Assembly: GCF_020911865.1 (NCBI RefSeq)
Contig: NZ_CP087131.1
Span: forward strand, 4,030,001-4,094,000
Origin: Chryseobacterium sp. C-71
Lineage (GTDB): Bacteria; Bacteroidota; Bacteroidia; Flavobacteriales; Weeksellaceae
DNA length: 64,000 nt
Direction of reading: 5' to 3'
The first letter of the stretch is position 1; the number at the start of each line of letters is the position of its first letter. The notes beneath the pieces are model-generated. The model did no database searches. It was not told the DNA's origin and saw only the letters and a list, made by a program, of their open reading frames with translations. The position numbers and the translations under genes are program-made. Below are positions 54,890 to 63,496 of this stretch, piece after piece.

Positions 54890-55804
54890 TTGAGTACTTA
54901 TTTAACCATTTTAGGCTTTAATTCAGCAATTCCTACTGTTAATACATCGCCCACTTCGCAGCTTCTTGAGATGGAAGAGCGATGTTTCCTGATCGATTGT
55001 GGTGAAGGAACGCAGGTGCAGCTGAGAAAAGCAAAAGCAAGATTTTCAAAAATCAATCATATATTTATTTCGCATCTTCATGGGGATCATTGTTTTGGTT
55101 TGCCGGGTTTGATTGCGTCTTTTCGTTTGCTTGGAAGAGATGTTCCGTTGCATGTTTATGGTCCGAAAGGCATAAAAAAAATGCTGGAAACCATTTTTAC
55201 CATTACGGAAACCCATCGTGGTTTTGAAATCGTTTATCATGAGCTTGATAAAGATTATTCCGAGAAAATCTACGAAGACAATAGAGTAGAGGTTTATACG
55301 ATCCCACTAGATCACAGAATTTACTGTAACGGTTATCTTTTTAGGGAAAAACAAAAAGACAGACATCTTAATATGCAGGAAATTTCAAAGTATAATGAAA
55401 TTGAAACCTGTGATTATCACAATTTGAAAGCAGGAAAAGATTTTGAATTGAGCGATGGATATGTTCTTAAAAATGAAATTTTAACCACCGATCCAGCACT
55501 GCCAGTTTCTTACGCTTTTTGCAGCGATACCAGATATTTAGAATCTGTCATTCCGATTATCAAAAACGTAACGGTATTGTATCACGAGTCTACATTTTTA
55601 CATGATTTAAAAGAAATGGCAGATTACACCGGCCACACAACAGCTTTAGAAGCAGCGAGGATTGCGAGACAGGCAGAAGTCGGTAAATTGATTTTAGGTC
55701 ACTTTTCTAACAGATATGGTGATTTGACAGTATTTACTGATGAGGCAAGAACGGTTTTTCCAAATACATTTTTACCTAAAGCTTTGGAAGTCGTAAAAAT
55801 CTAA
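54890..55804 (+). CDS. rnz: Ribonuclease Z
   Basis: The 304-residue metallo-beta-lactamase-fold enzyme starts at a TTG; no ATG is in frame nearby and the N-terminus STYLTILGFNSA is family-typical. The zinc motif SHLHGDHCFG (61-70) with His62, His64, Asp66 and His67 is intact, as are later HESTF and LGHFSNRY. It cleaves the 3' trailer of tRNA precursors. The next gene starts directly after its stop. The gap upstream has low-complexity CCTAAACCTCA-like DNA. Confidence 0.93.
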   Translation: MSTYLTILGFNSAIPTVNTSPTSQLLEMEERCFLIDCGEGTQVQLRKAKARFSKINHIFISHLHGDHCFGLPGLIASFRLLGRDVPLHVYGPKGIKKMLETIFTITETHRGFEIVYHELDKDYSEKIYEDNRVEVYTIPLDHRIYCNGYLFREKQKDRHLNMQEISKYNEIETCDYHNLKAGKDFELSDGYVLKNEILTTDPALPVSYAFCSDTRYLESVIPIIKNVTVLYHESTFLHDLKEMADYTGHTTALEAARIARQAEVGKLILGHFSNRYGDLTVFTDEARTVFPNTFLPKALEVVKI

Positions 55805-56581
55805 ATGAATATGTTGAATTTTGAGGAATTAAGAGATTTTCTAAATGAAAAGGCTGATATGTATAATAATTCTGAATTTATTCAAGACGATCCTATACAG
55901 ATTCCGCATCGTTTTTCTTTAAAACAAGATATTGAAATTGCTGGTTTTCTGGCGGCGACCATTTCTTGGGGAAACAGGAAAGCAATTATAAAGTCAGCTG
56001 ATAAAATATTGAATATCATGGGAAATTCGCCCTATGATTTTGTAATGAATTATTCTGAAAATGATTTGAAATTTATTGAAGGAAAAAGCATTCACAGAAC
56101 TTTTAACGGTGAAGATTTCACCTATTTTATCAGACAGTTTAACAGGATTTATCGTGAAAATGATAGTTTAGAAAATTTATTTCTCATTAAAGATTCTGAA
56201 ACCAATTTTTATCATGCCATTGAAAGGTTCAGGCTGGGTTTTTTACAGACTGAAAAGCATAGAAGTCACAAACATGTAAGCTCGCCTTACAAAAATTCAT
56301 CCTCAAAAAGAATCATCATGTTTCTGCGCTGGATGGTACGAAATGATCAGCGTGGCGTAGATTTTGGAATTTGGAATAACATTGATCCTAAAAGTTTATC
56401 AATACCTTTAGACGTTCACACAGGAAATATTTCAAGAAAATTAGGCTTGATTTCCAGAACGCAGAATGATTGGAAAACTGTTTTAGAGTTAGACGAAATT
56501 ATCAGAAAATTTGATCCTAAAGATCCTGCAAAATATGATTTTGCACTATTTGGTTTAGGCGTAACTAAAGAATTATTTTAA
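55805..56581 (+). CDS. TIGR02757 family protein (DUF2400)
   Basis: The 258-residue protein is of unknown function. Signatures seen are GFLAATISWGNRKAI, RFLRWMVRND-like MFLRWMVRNDQRGVDFG and PLDVHTGNISRKLGL, shared with helix-hairpin-helix DNA glycosylase-like proteins. A nucleic acid role is thus possible. Its ATG directly follows the rnz stop codon (0 bp), so it is translationally coupled with rnz. Confidence 0.85.
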   Translation: MNMLNFEELRDFLNEKADMYNNSEFIQDDPIQIPHRFSLKQDIEIAGFLAATISWGNRKAIIKSADKILNIMGNSPYDFVMNYSENDLKFIEGKSIHRTFNGEDFTYFIRQFNRIYRENDSLENLFLIKDSETNFYHAIERFRLGFLQTEKHRSHKHVSSPYKNSSSKRIIMFLRWMVRNDQRGVDFGIWNNIDPKSLSIPLDVHTGNISRKLGLISRTQNDWKTVLELDEIIRKFDPKDPAKYDFALFGLGVTKELF

Positions 56582-56591
56582 ACAAAAAATA

Positions 56592-57122
56592 ATGAAAACA
56601 TCACACGAAAGAATAGAACTTCTTGAGAAACTGGCAGATGGAATCACTTCTTGGATTGGCTCTATACCATCTCTTATCATTCATACTTTACTTTTTTTGA
56701 CTGCATTTTTACTACCTTCATTTGGCGTGGTTGATTTTGACAAAATGCTGTTGGTATTAACGACGGTTCTTTCTTTGGAAGCCATTTATCTTTCAATTCT
56801 GATCCAAATGTCAGTGAACAAAAGCCATGAAAAAATTGAAGATATTCAGGAAGATATTGAAGAGATCAGTGAAGACATTGAAGACATTCAGGAAGATCTG
56901 GAGGAGATTAGTGAGGATATTGAAGAAATTACTGAAGATATTGAAGATATTCAGGAAGATATTGAGGAAATCAATGAAGATGATGAGGATGAAGATCATA
57001 TAGAGAAAGCGAAAAAAGCGATTTTAAAAAGCAATGTAAATTCTAATAAAAATGAGATTAAATTGCTAAAAGATAAAATTCAGGAGCTGCAAAATATGAT
57101 TGATGAGCTGAAGAAAGATTAA
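56592..57122 (+). CDS. DUF1003-like membrane protein with heptad-repeat coiled coil
   Basis: The 176-residue protein has two membrane helices (about 25-43 and 52-72) with the VLSLEAIYLSILIQMS pattern resembling DUF1003. A very regular acidic coiled coil (about 78-131) follows, made of seven-residue units such as EDIEEIS and EDIEDIQ, then an acidic EDDEDED patch and a lysine-rich helical tail. The repeat is also visible in DNA as a 21-nt period. Cytoplasmic coiled coil is likely by charge. Function unknown. It lies 10 bp after the TIGR02757 gene. Confidence 0.75.
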   Translation: MKTSHERIELLEKLADGITSWIGSIPSLIIHTLLFLTAFLLPSFGVVDFDKMLLVLTTVLSLEAIYLSILIQMSVNKSHEKIEDIQEDIEEISEDIEDIQEDLEEISEDIEEITEDIEDIQEDIEEINEDDEDEDHIEKAKKAILKSNVNSNKNEIKLLKDKIQELQNMIDELKKD

Positions 57123-57228
57123 TTTTCTGCTGCAAATATCAAATTTCTATTTTTCTAAAGCATATTGTGAATTTGATGTCAATTCGCAATCTATAGACTA
57201 AATCTTAATCATTTAGAATTATTTTTAT

Positions 57229-57236
57229 TATTTTTG
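57229..57236 (+). promoter_or_regulatory. Predicted -7 element of the first anchor-L cargo gene
   Basis: TATTTTTG lies 16 bp upstream of the ATG at 57253. Similar boxes precede both following paralogs. Confidence 0.4.
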
Positions 57237-57252
57237 GGCAAACAATTACAAA

Positions 57253-59619
57253 ATGTCAAGATATCGATCGAAAAACTACTTTAGGTTAAGTTTCTTTTTG
57301 TTATTCCTTATAAGCTCCTTTTCCAATGCACAGACTGTAAAGCAAAGAAGAATAGAGGACGCGAAAAATTCAAAGCCGTCTTCTTCAGCCAAAGCTGGAG
57401 ATTTAATAGATGTAAATGTAACTCCTTATCCTGCATCTAATTTTACACCAACGCAGTTGGTTACAGATGTTTTAGTAGGAAGTTCAACTTCCTGTGGAAC
57501 ACCAAATATTTCTAATGTTACAATTTCACCGGTTCAACCTGTAACTGATAATGAGCGATTTTGGGGATACTTTAATAAAGGTACCTCAAATTTTCCTTTT
57601 ACTGAAGGTATTGTACTAACAACAGGGACTGCACGTCTGGCAGGGAACACCCCAGAAGGACAACTTGGAATAAATCTTACTACAGGTTCTGATCCTGATT
57701 TGGAAGCAGCTTTAGCAGGCAGTACGCTTGATTTAGAAGATGCGGTTATCTTAGAGTTTGATTTTGTTCCTTCTAGTACAGAAATGAAGTTTAATTATAT
57801 ATTTGCTTCGGAAGAATATGATGGCGGATTTCCTTGTTCAGGGTATGAGGACGCATTTGCTCTTCTTCTGAAACCGAATACACCTGGAAGTACATATACT
57901 AATCTTGCTATATTACCAGGAGGAGCTGGGCTTGTTACTGCCACCAATATTGTTCCTGCAAGTTTTTCTTGTGGTCCTATTAATGCACAATATTATGAGA
58001 CGTCATCGCCTACTAATCAAACAAACCTATTTGGAAGAACGGTTCCTTTAACAGCGATAGCAACTGTAGTACCTGGGCAATCTTACCATATTAAGATGGT
58101 AATGGCTGATGACAATGACGGAACTCATGATTCTGCAGTTTTCTTAGAAGCAGGGTCTTTCGATATAGGAATTAGTATTGTTGATAATGCAGGAAATCCT
58201 TTACCAGCAACAATAAATATGTGTGATAACACACCACAAGTTCTAAAAGCGCAAGTAGCTGCTACTCCGGGAATGACATTTCAATGGTTTAAAGATAATG
58301 TAGCTATCTCAGGAGCCACTAATATAGAATATACTGCAAATTCACCAGGAGTTTATACAGTTAAGGTTACTGTACCAGGAGGTAATTGTCCTGCAGAAGC
58401 AACGATTACTATTGTAGGAGGTACAAGCCCGGTAGCACAAAATGCAATATTGAAACTTTGTACTACACCTAGTGTTTCTACTTTTGATCTTAACTCGGCA
58501 AAACCTTCTATCAGTACTACGGCGGGTGCAGTATTTAAATTTTATATAAGCCAAGCAGATGCTGTAGCTCAAAATGCTAATTTTATTACCACACCCGAAC
58601 TGTTTGACGGAAATGACGGCCAAATTTTATATGTAGTAGTTTCTAATGGTGCTTTTTGTAGTAAGCTAGTTACTTTAACTTTACGAAAAGAAGCAACTCC
58701 TTTACCGGTACTTAATGCTTCAAAAATGAAAATCTGTAATGGAGAGTCAGTTGTTTTAACGGCTTCAGGAGGAGCAACTTATGAGTGGAGTGGTTTTGCG
58801 GGTACAGGTGCTGTACGTACGGTATCTCCTACACAAACTACAACATATACAGTCTATGCGATTGGTGCTCAGGGATGTAAGTCTCTACAACCTGTATCAG
58901 TTACAGTAGAAGTTGTTCCTGCAATAACTTCAAATCTTACTGGTGGTTATATTTGTTCTGGTGACAGAATTACTTTAGATGCCGGAGCAGGCCCTAACTA
59001 TACATATTTATGGAGCAATGGTGCTACAACGCAAACCATTTCTGCAGATACGCCAGGCGCTTATACTGTAACAATTAATAATGGAGTTTGTTCTAAAGTT
59101 TACACTACGCAGGTGATTCAGGCAATTGTTCCTCAGATTATCAAAGTTGATTATGATGAAAGCGGAACTTTGGTTGTGACAGCAAGTAATCCGAGCAACG
59201 GACAATTAGAATATTCTAATGATAATGGAGTTACTTGGCAATCTTCAAATGTATTTACAAATGTTCCCAATAATTCACTAGTTTCTATAAGAGTTAAAGT
59301 GAAAAACACAAGTTGTGTTGGTTTCTTAGAGTATTTTACATTCGTTATGAAAAATGTAATTACTCCAAACGGAGACAACGTAAATGATATGATTGATTTC
59401 AGAGGAATCAGTGATCTCAAAGATTTCCAGGCTGTTATTTCTGACCGTTATGGTAAGGCAGTATTTAAAGCCGAAAAAACCAGACCGTTCTGGGATGGAT
59501 ATTTCCAAGGTAAAAAGCTTCCAACTTCATCTTATTGGTATCAGGTGACTTTCGAAGATCCTGCAACCAAAAAATTAACAGTAAAAACCGGATGGATTTT
59601 ATTGAAAAACTTTGAATAA
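57253..59619 (+). CDS. Choice-of-anchor L protein with T9SS type B sorting domain
   Basis: The 788-residue protein has a signal peptide (ends SFSNAQ, about 27). The choice-of-anchor L domain (about 55-310) shows GIVLTTGTARLAGN, YIFASEEYDGGF and FALLLK. Ig/PKD-like modules follow (about 320-690), including TFQWFKDNVAISGATN and ICSGDRITLDAGAGP. The C-terminal T9SS type B domain (about 700-788) starts NVITPNGDNVNDMIDF and ends WILLKNF. Type B domains are known on gliding/surface proteins such as SprB. Cell-surface or released; ligand unknown. First of three tandem paralogs. Confidence 0.87.
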   Translation: MSRYRSKNYFRLSFFLLFLISSFSNAQTVKQRRIEDAKNSKPSSSAKAGDLIDVNVTPYPASNFTPTQLVTDVLVGSSTSCGTPNISNVTISPVQPVTDNERFWGYFNKGTSNFPFTEGIVLTTGTARLAGNTPEGQLGINLTTGSDPDLEAALAGSTLDLEDAVILEFDFVPSSTEMKFNYIFASEEYDGGFPCSGYEDAFALLLKPNTPGSTYTNLAILPGGAGLVTATNIVPASFSCGPINAQYYETSSPTNQTNLFGRTVPLTAIATVVPGQSYHIKMVMADDNDGTHDSAVFLEAGSFDIGISIVDNAGNPLPATINMCDNTPQVLKAQVAATPGMTFQWFKDNVAISGATNIEYTANSPGVYTVKVTVPGGNCPAEATITIVGGTSPVAQNAILKLCTTPSVSTFDLNSAKPSISTTAGAVFKFYISQADAVAQNANFITTPELFDGNDGQILYVVVSNGAFCSKLVTLTLRKEATPLPVLNASKMKICNGESVVLTASGGATYEWSGFAGTGAVRTVSPTQTTTYTVYAIGAQGCKSLQPVSVTVEVVPAITSNLTGGYICSGDRITLDAGAGPNYTYLWSNGATTQTISADTPGAYTVTINNGVCSKVYTTQVIQAIVPQIIKVDYDESGTLVVTASNPSNGQLEYSNDNGVTWQSSNVFTNVPNNSLVSIRVKVKNTSCVGFLEYFTFVMKNVITPNGDNVNDMIDFRGISDLKDFQAVISDRYGKAVFKAEKTRPFWDGYFQGKKLPTSSYWYQVTFEDPATKKLTVKTGWILLKNFE

Positions 59620-59677
59620 AATTCTCAAATACTAAAAAGACCGATAATAATCGGTCTTTTTAGTATTTGAGAATTTT
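59618..59677. terminator. Exceptionally long perfect hairpin after the first anchor-L gene
   Basis: Arms of 28 bp (59618-59645 and 59650-59677) pair without mismatch around AATA. The stem starts within the stop codon. It should end transcription, though no classical T-run follows the full stem; a shorter stem CTAAAAAGACCGAT with TCTTTTTAG could act as terminator. Confidence 0.75.
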
Positions 59678-59764
59678 ACAATCATATTAATACAATTAAA
59701 ATGGTAAGATTGTGTTAATAATAATATAAATATTTTTGAATTAAATTTTAATCAAAAAAAATAG

Positions 59765-59772
59765 TATTTTTG
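59765..59772 (+). promoter_or_regulatory. Predicted -7 element of the second anchor-L gene
   Basis: TATTTTTG lies 16 bp upstream of the ATG at 59789, the same distance as for the preceding paralog. A TTG occurs 26 bp upstream, further than the usual spacing. Confidence 0.4.
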
Positions 59773-59788
59773 TTAAAAATAATACAAA

Positions 59789-62700
59789 ATGTTAAATAAA
59801 AGTGCAGGAAGTTTATTTTTGGCTTTGTTTTTAGTTCTTATTGGAAATTTTACATTTTCTCAGACTAGAGAAAAAGTTAAAAGTGTACAGAAAGCTTCTT
59901 CTCAAACGATGAAAGCTGGTGCTTTTATTGATGTGAATACTGCAAACTATCCAGAATCTTCATACAGCATAACACAATTGGTAAAAGATGTTCTTATCTC
60001 TGGTGGTTCTGCATGTTCTACAGCAAATGTAAATGGGGTAGTGGTATCGCCCAATTTAGCAACAAGCAATCCTGGTAGAAGCTGGGGTTTTTTCCACAGA
60101 GGCACTACCAATTTTCCTTTTGAGAAAGGAATATTATTGACCACAGGTCATGCATCAAAGGCAGGTAACTCTTTTATTTCAGGTCCTCTGGAAGATACAC
60201 TTCCTATACAAGGTGATCAGGATTTAGCAAATGCACTTGGGATATCAAATGCCAACCTTAATGACGCCAGTTTCATAGAATTTGATTTCATTCCTACTTC
60301 CACAGAAGTTTCATTTAGATATTTATTTGCTTCAGAAGAGTATCAAGGTAATTTCCCATGCAGTATCAGTGATGGGTTTGCATTATTGTTAAAAAAAGTA
60401 GGCGATCCTACTTATACTAATTTAGCGGTTTTGCCGGGTGGAGCAGGAGCGGTAAGTGTAACCAACATTCACCCTGCGGTACAATTTGATAATACAGCTC
60501 TCAGTTGTGGTGCGCTTAATGCATCATATTTTGGGGGATATAATACTACAGCTATTCAAACTAATTTCAGCGGACGTACAGTGCCACTTACTGCAAAGGC
60601 TACTGTAATTCCGGGGCAAACATATCATTTTAAAATGGTTATTGCAGATTATCAGGATTTTAGATTTGATTCTGGTGTTTTTTTAGAAGCAGGATCTTTT
60701 GATATCGGTGTTCAGATTCTAGGGCCTGGGGGCGTACAACTTCCAGCTTCTATCAATGTTTGTGATAATGCTCCACAGACCTTCACTGCGTCGGTACAAA
60801 TTCCGGGTGCCACATATCAATGGTTTTTAGGAACTAATGCTATTCCAGGAGCAACCAGTTCTTCTTATACTGCCGTAGCACCAGGCGTTTATTCGGTAGA
60901 GGTTACACTTCCAGGTAATTCATGTCCCGGTAAAGCAACGATTACTGTTGTTGGAGGAACTTCACCAACGGTACAAAATACTACCTTGACAACTTGCTTC
61001 GCGGCCGGAAATGCAATATTTGATTTAACATCTGCGCAAGCTTCAATCAGTACAACTCCGGGAGCTACATTTTCGTACTATTTAAATCAAGCTGATGCAA
61101 ATGCTGGAAATACCAATACAATTGCGACACCTACCACTTTTTCGAGTGCGGGAGGCCAAACAATCTATGTTTTAGTAAAAAGTGGATTTTGCTCAAAGGT
61201 AGCAGAGCTGCAACTCGTGAAAGCCCCCGAAATTATTGCAACTATTGCTGCGCCTACGACATTAACATGTACAAATACACAAATTGCCCTGAATGCTTCA
61301 GCTTCTACATATCCTACAACTTCTACATTTGCGTGGACGACTACTGGAGGAAACATTGTCTCTGGAGGAACAACATTAAATCCCGTTGTGAATGCTCCGG
61401 GAACTTATACATTAACGATTTCCAATACCTTTGCGGGTAATGTCACATGTACAGCTGTTGCCAATGTAACTGTTGTTGGGAACAGCGCGCCTCCTACAAC
61501 AGGGCTTACTGCAAGCAAAATTTCTATTTGTGCCGGTGAAACCATTACTTTAACTGCTTCTGGTGGCGCAACTTATAATTGGGGAGGAGGTTTGCCAGGA
61601 AACGGAGCTACTCAAACAGTTTCTCCTACAGCTAATACCACGTATACTGTAACAGCAGTTGGTGCAAACGGATGTGTGTCAACTACTGCTGCAACGCTGA
61701 CAATACAAGTTTCTCAACCTTTCACGGCTCAGAATGCAAGTCTTATAAAATGTTATCAGCAGGGAAATATAATATATGATTTAACTTCTGCCCAAGGTCA
61801 GATAACTACAGCTCCTGGTGTTACTTTTACATATTATGTCAATCAGGCAGATGCAATAGCTGGTAACACAAATAATATAACAGTGCCTACTGCATTTCCG
61901 AGTACAGGAAATCAGACAATTTATGTTTCAGTAAGTAATGGAGGTTGTAAGTATGTTGTTAATTTACAATTATTAACTACTGCGGCTACTACGTTAACGA
62001 TTGCTGCACCTCAAACAATCACATGTACTACAGCTCAGGTTACTTTAAATGCTTCGGCATCTGTAATTCCTGCAGGATCTACTATTGCTTGGACGACTAC
62101 AGGTGGAAATATCGTATCAGGAGCAACGACTCTTACACCTGTCGTAAATGCTGCTGGAACATATACTTTAACAGTAACAAATAATACACAACCTGCCAAC
62201 TTAACATGTACTTTTACTTCAGCAGTTACTGTGATAGAGGATAAAGTTCTGCCGATTGCAAATTTAACTTCAACTTTTCAACAAATTTGTCCGGGAGAAT
62301 CTGTTACCTTAACGGCTTCGGGCGGTGCAACTTATAATTGGGGTAATGGTCTTCCTGGAAATGGAAACACACAAGTAGTTACTCCGGCTAGCAACACAAC
62401 ATATACTGTATTTGCAGTAGGTGCGAATGGCTGTATTTCTGCAAATCCTGCAATAATTAATATTGTTGTAGGTCCGCCAACAGCAACATTATCTGCTTCA
62501 AAAATTAAAATTTGTGCAGGTGAATCTGTTACTTTAACAGCTGGCGGAGGATTTACTTACAATTGGGTAGGTCTTACAGGAAATGGAAATACACAAATTG
62601 TTACTCCTGCTGTTACCACGACTTATTCAGTATTTGCATTAGGTGGAAACGGCTGTGTGTCAAATACTCCGGCTACAGTTCAAATCGAGGTTGTACCTGC

Positions 62701-63394
62701 AATTGTTTCAACATTAAAAGATGTGTATGCATGTGCTGGTGATACGGGAATTCTAGATGCCGGTGCAGGACCTAACTACACGTATCTTTGGAGCACGGGA
62801 GCTACTACTCAGACGATTTCTACAAATATTCCTGGATCTTATTCCGTGACGATTGATAACGGAACATGTTCTAGATTGTTTACAGCACAATTAATTAATC
62901 CGGATCTTCCTCAGTTCACCAATGTAGTATTTGAAAATAACGTTCTTACAATATCAGCTACCAATCCTACTGGCGGAACATTAGAGTATTCTATTGACGG
63001 AGGTATAACATGGCAATCTTCAAATATCTTTTATAATGTATTAAGTAATACTAATCTTACCTTAATGGTAAGAGTAAAAGATGCAAAATGTGGCAATACT
63101 TTGGAATTCTTTACTTTTGAAATGAGTAACGCAATTACTCCTAATAGTGATGGTGTCAATGATTTCATAGACTTTTCGGGAGTAAGTAATTATAAAAACT
63201 TTGCGGCATCTATTTTCGACAGATATGGAGCTGAATTATTTAAAGCAGATAAATCAAACGTAAAGTGGAATGGTTCTCTGAAAACCATCAATCTGCCAAC
63301 GGCAACCTATTGGTATAGAGTGCAGTGGGAGAATCCTGCAAGTAAAAAGCTAGAATTAAGATCCGGTTGGATTTTACTTAAAAATAGAAATTAA
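59789..63394 (+). CDS. Choice-of-anchor L protein with expanded Ig-like repeats and T9SS type B sorting domain
   Basis: The 1201-residue protein has a signal peptide (ends FTFSQ, about 25) and an anchor-L domain (about 45-305) with GILLTTGHASKAGN and YLFASEEYQGNF. The long middle has duplicated modules. A Q-N-x-x-L...C...LNQADANAG-type unit occurs twice, a TCTNTQIALNASAS-type Ig/PKD unit twice, and an ICAGE(S/T)(V/I)TLTA(S/G)GG unit three times. The type B sorting domain (about 1115-1201) starts NAITPNSDGVNDFIDF and ends WILLKNRN. It is about 400 residues longer than its upstream paralog because of these extra modules. Confidence 0.87.
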   Translation: MLNKSAGSLFLALFLVLIGNFTFSQTREKVKSVQKASSQTMKAGAFIDVNTANYPESSYSITQLVKDVLISGGSACSTANVNGVVVSPNLATSNPGRSWGFFHRGTTNFPFEKGILLTTGHASKAGNSFISGPLEDTLPIQGDQDLANALGISNANLNDASFIEFDFIPTSTEVSFRYLFASEEYQGNFPCSISDGFALLLKKVGDPTYTNLAVLPGGAGAVSVTNIHPAVQFDNTALSCGALNASYFGGYNTTAIQTNFSGRTVPLTAKATVIPGQTYHFKMVIADYQDFRFDSGVFLEAGSFDIGVQILGPGGVQLPASINVCDNAPQTFTASVQIPGATYQWFLGTNAIPGATSSSYTAVAPGVYSVEVTLPGNSCPGKATITVVGGTSPTVQNTTLTTCFAAGNAIFDLTSAQASISTTPGATFSYYLNQADANAGNTNTIATPTTFSSAGGQTIYVLVKSGFCSKVAELQLVKAPEIIATIAAPTTLTCTNTQIALNASASTYPTTSTFAWTTTGGNIVSGGTTLNPVVNAPGTYTLTISNTFAGNVTCTAVANVTVVGNSAPPTTGLTASKISICAGETITLTASGGATYNWGGGLPGNGATQTVSPTANTTYTVTAVGANGCVSTTAATLTIQVSQPFTAQNASLIKCYQQGNIIYDLTSAQGQITTAPGVTFTYYVNQADAIAGNTNNITVPTAFPSTGNQTIYVSVSNGGCKYVVNLQLLTTAATTLTIAAPQTITCTTAQVTLNASASVIPAGSTIAWTTTGGNIVSGATTLTPVVNAAGTYTLTVTNNTQPANLTCTFTSAVTVIEDKVLPIANLTSTFQQICPGESVTLTASGGATYNWGNGLPGNGNTQVVTPASNTTYTVFAVGANGCISANPAIINIVVGPPTATLSASKIKICAGESVTLTAGGGFTYNWVGLTGNGNTQIVTPAVTTTYSVFALGGNGCVSNTPATVQIEVVPAIVSTLKDVYACAGDTGILDAGAGPNYTYLWSTGATTQTISTNIPGSYSVTIDNGTCSRLFTAQLINPDLPQFTNVVFENNVLTISATNPTGGTLEYSIDGGITWQSSNIFYNVLSNTNLTLMVRVKDAKCGNTLEFFTFEMSNAITPNSDGVNDFIDFSGVSNYKNFAASIFDRYGAELFKADKSNVKWNGSLKTINLPTATYWYRVQWENPASKKLELRSGWILLKNRN

Positions 63395-63395
63395 A

Positions 63396-63428
63396 AAAAG
63401 AGTCTCCTATTTGGGAGACTTTTTTTTG
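63396..63428 (+). terminator. Terminator of the second anchor-L gene
   Basis: AGTCTCC pairs with GGAGACT (extended by A/T flanks) around a short loop and is followed by eight T. Confidence 0.88.
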
Positions 63429-63472
63429 TGTTAAAAATTTTAGTTATTTATGAAATTTGTTTAAAAAAAAAC

Positions 63473-63480
63473 TAAATTTG
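63473..63480 (+). promoter_or_regulatory. Predicted -7 element of the third anchor-L gene
   Basis: TAAATTTG lies 16 bp upstream of the ATG at 63497, the same spacing as in the two preceding paralogs. Confidence 0.4.
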
Positions 63481-63496
63481 TTGAAACAAAATTATT

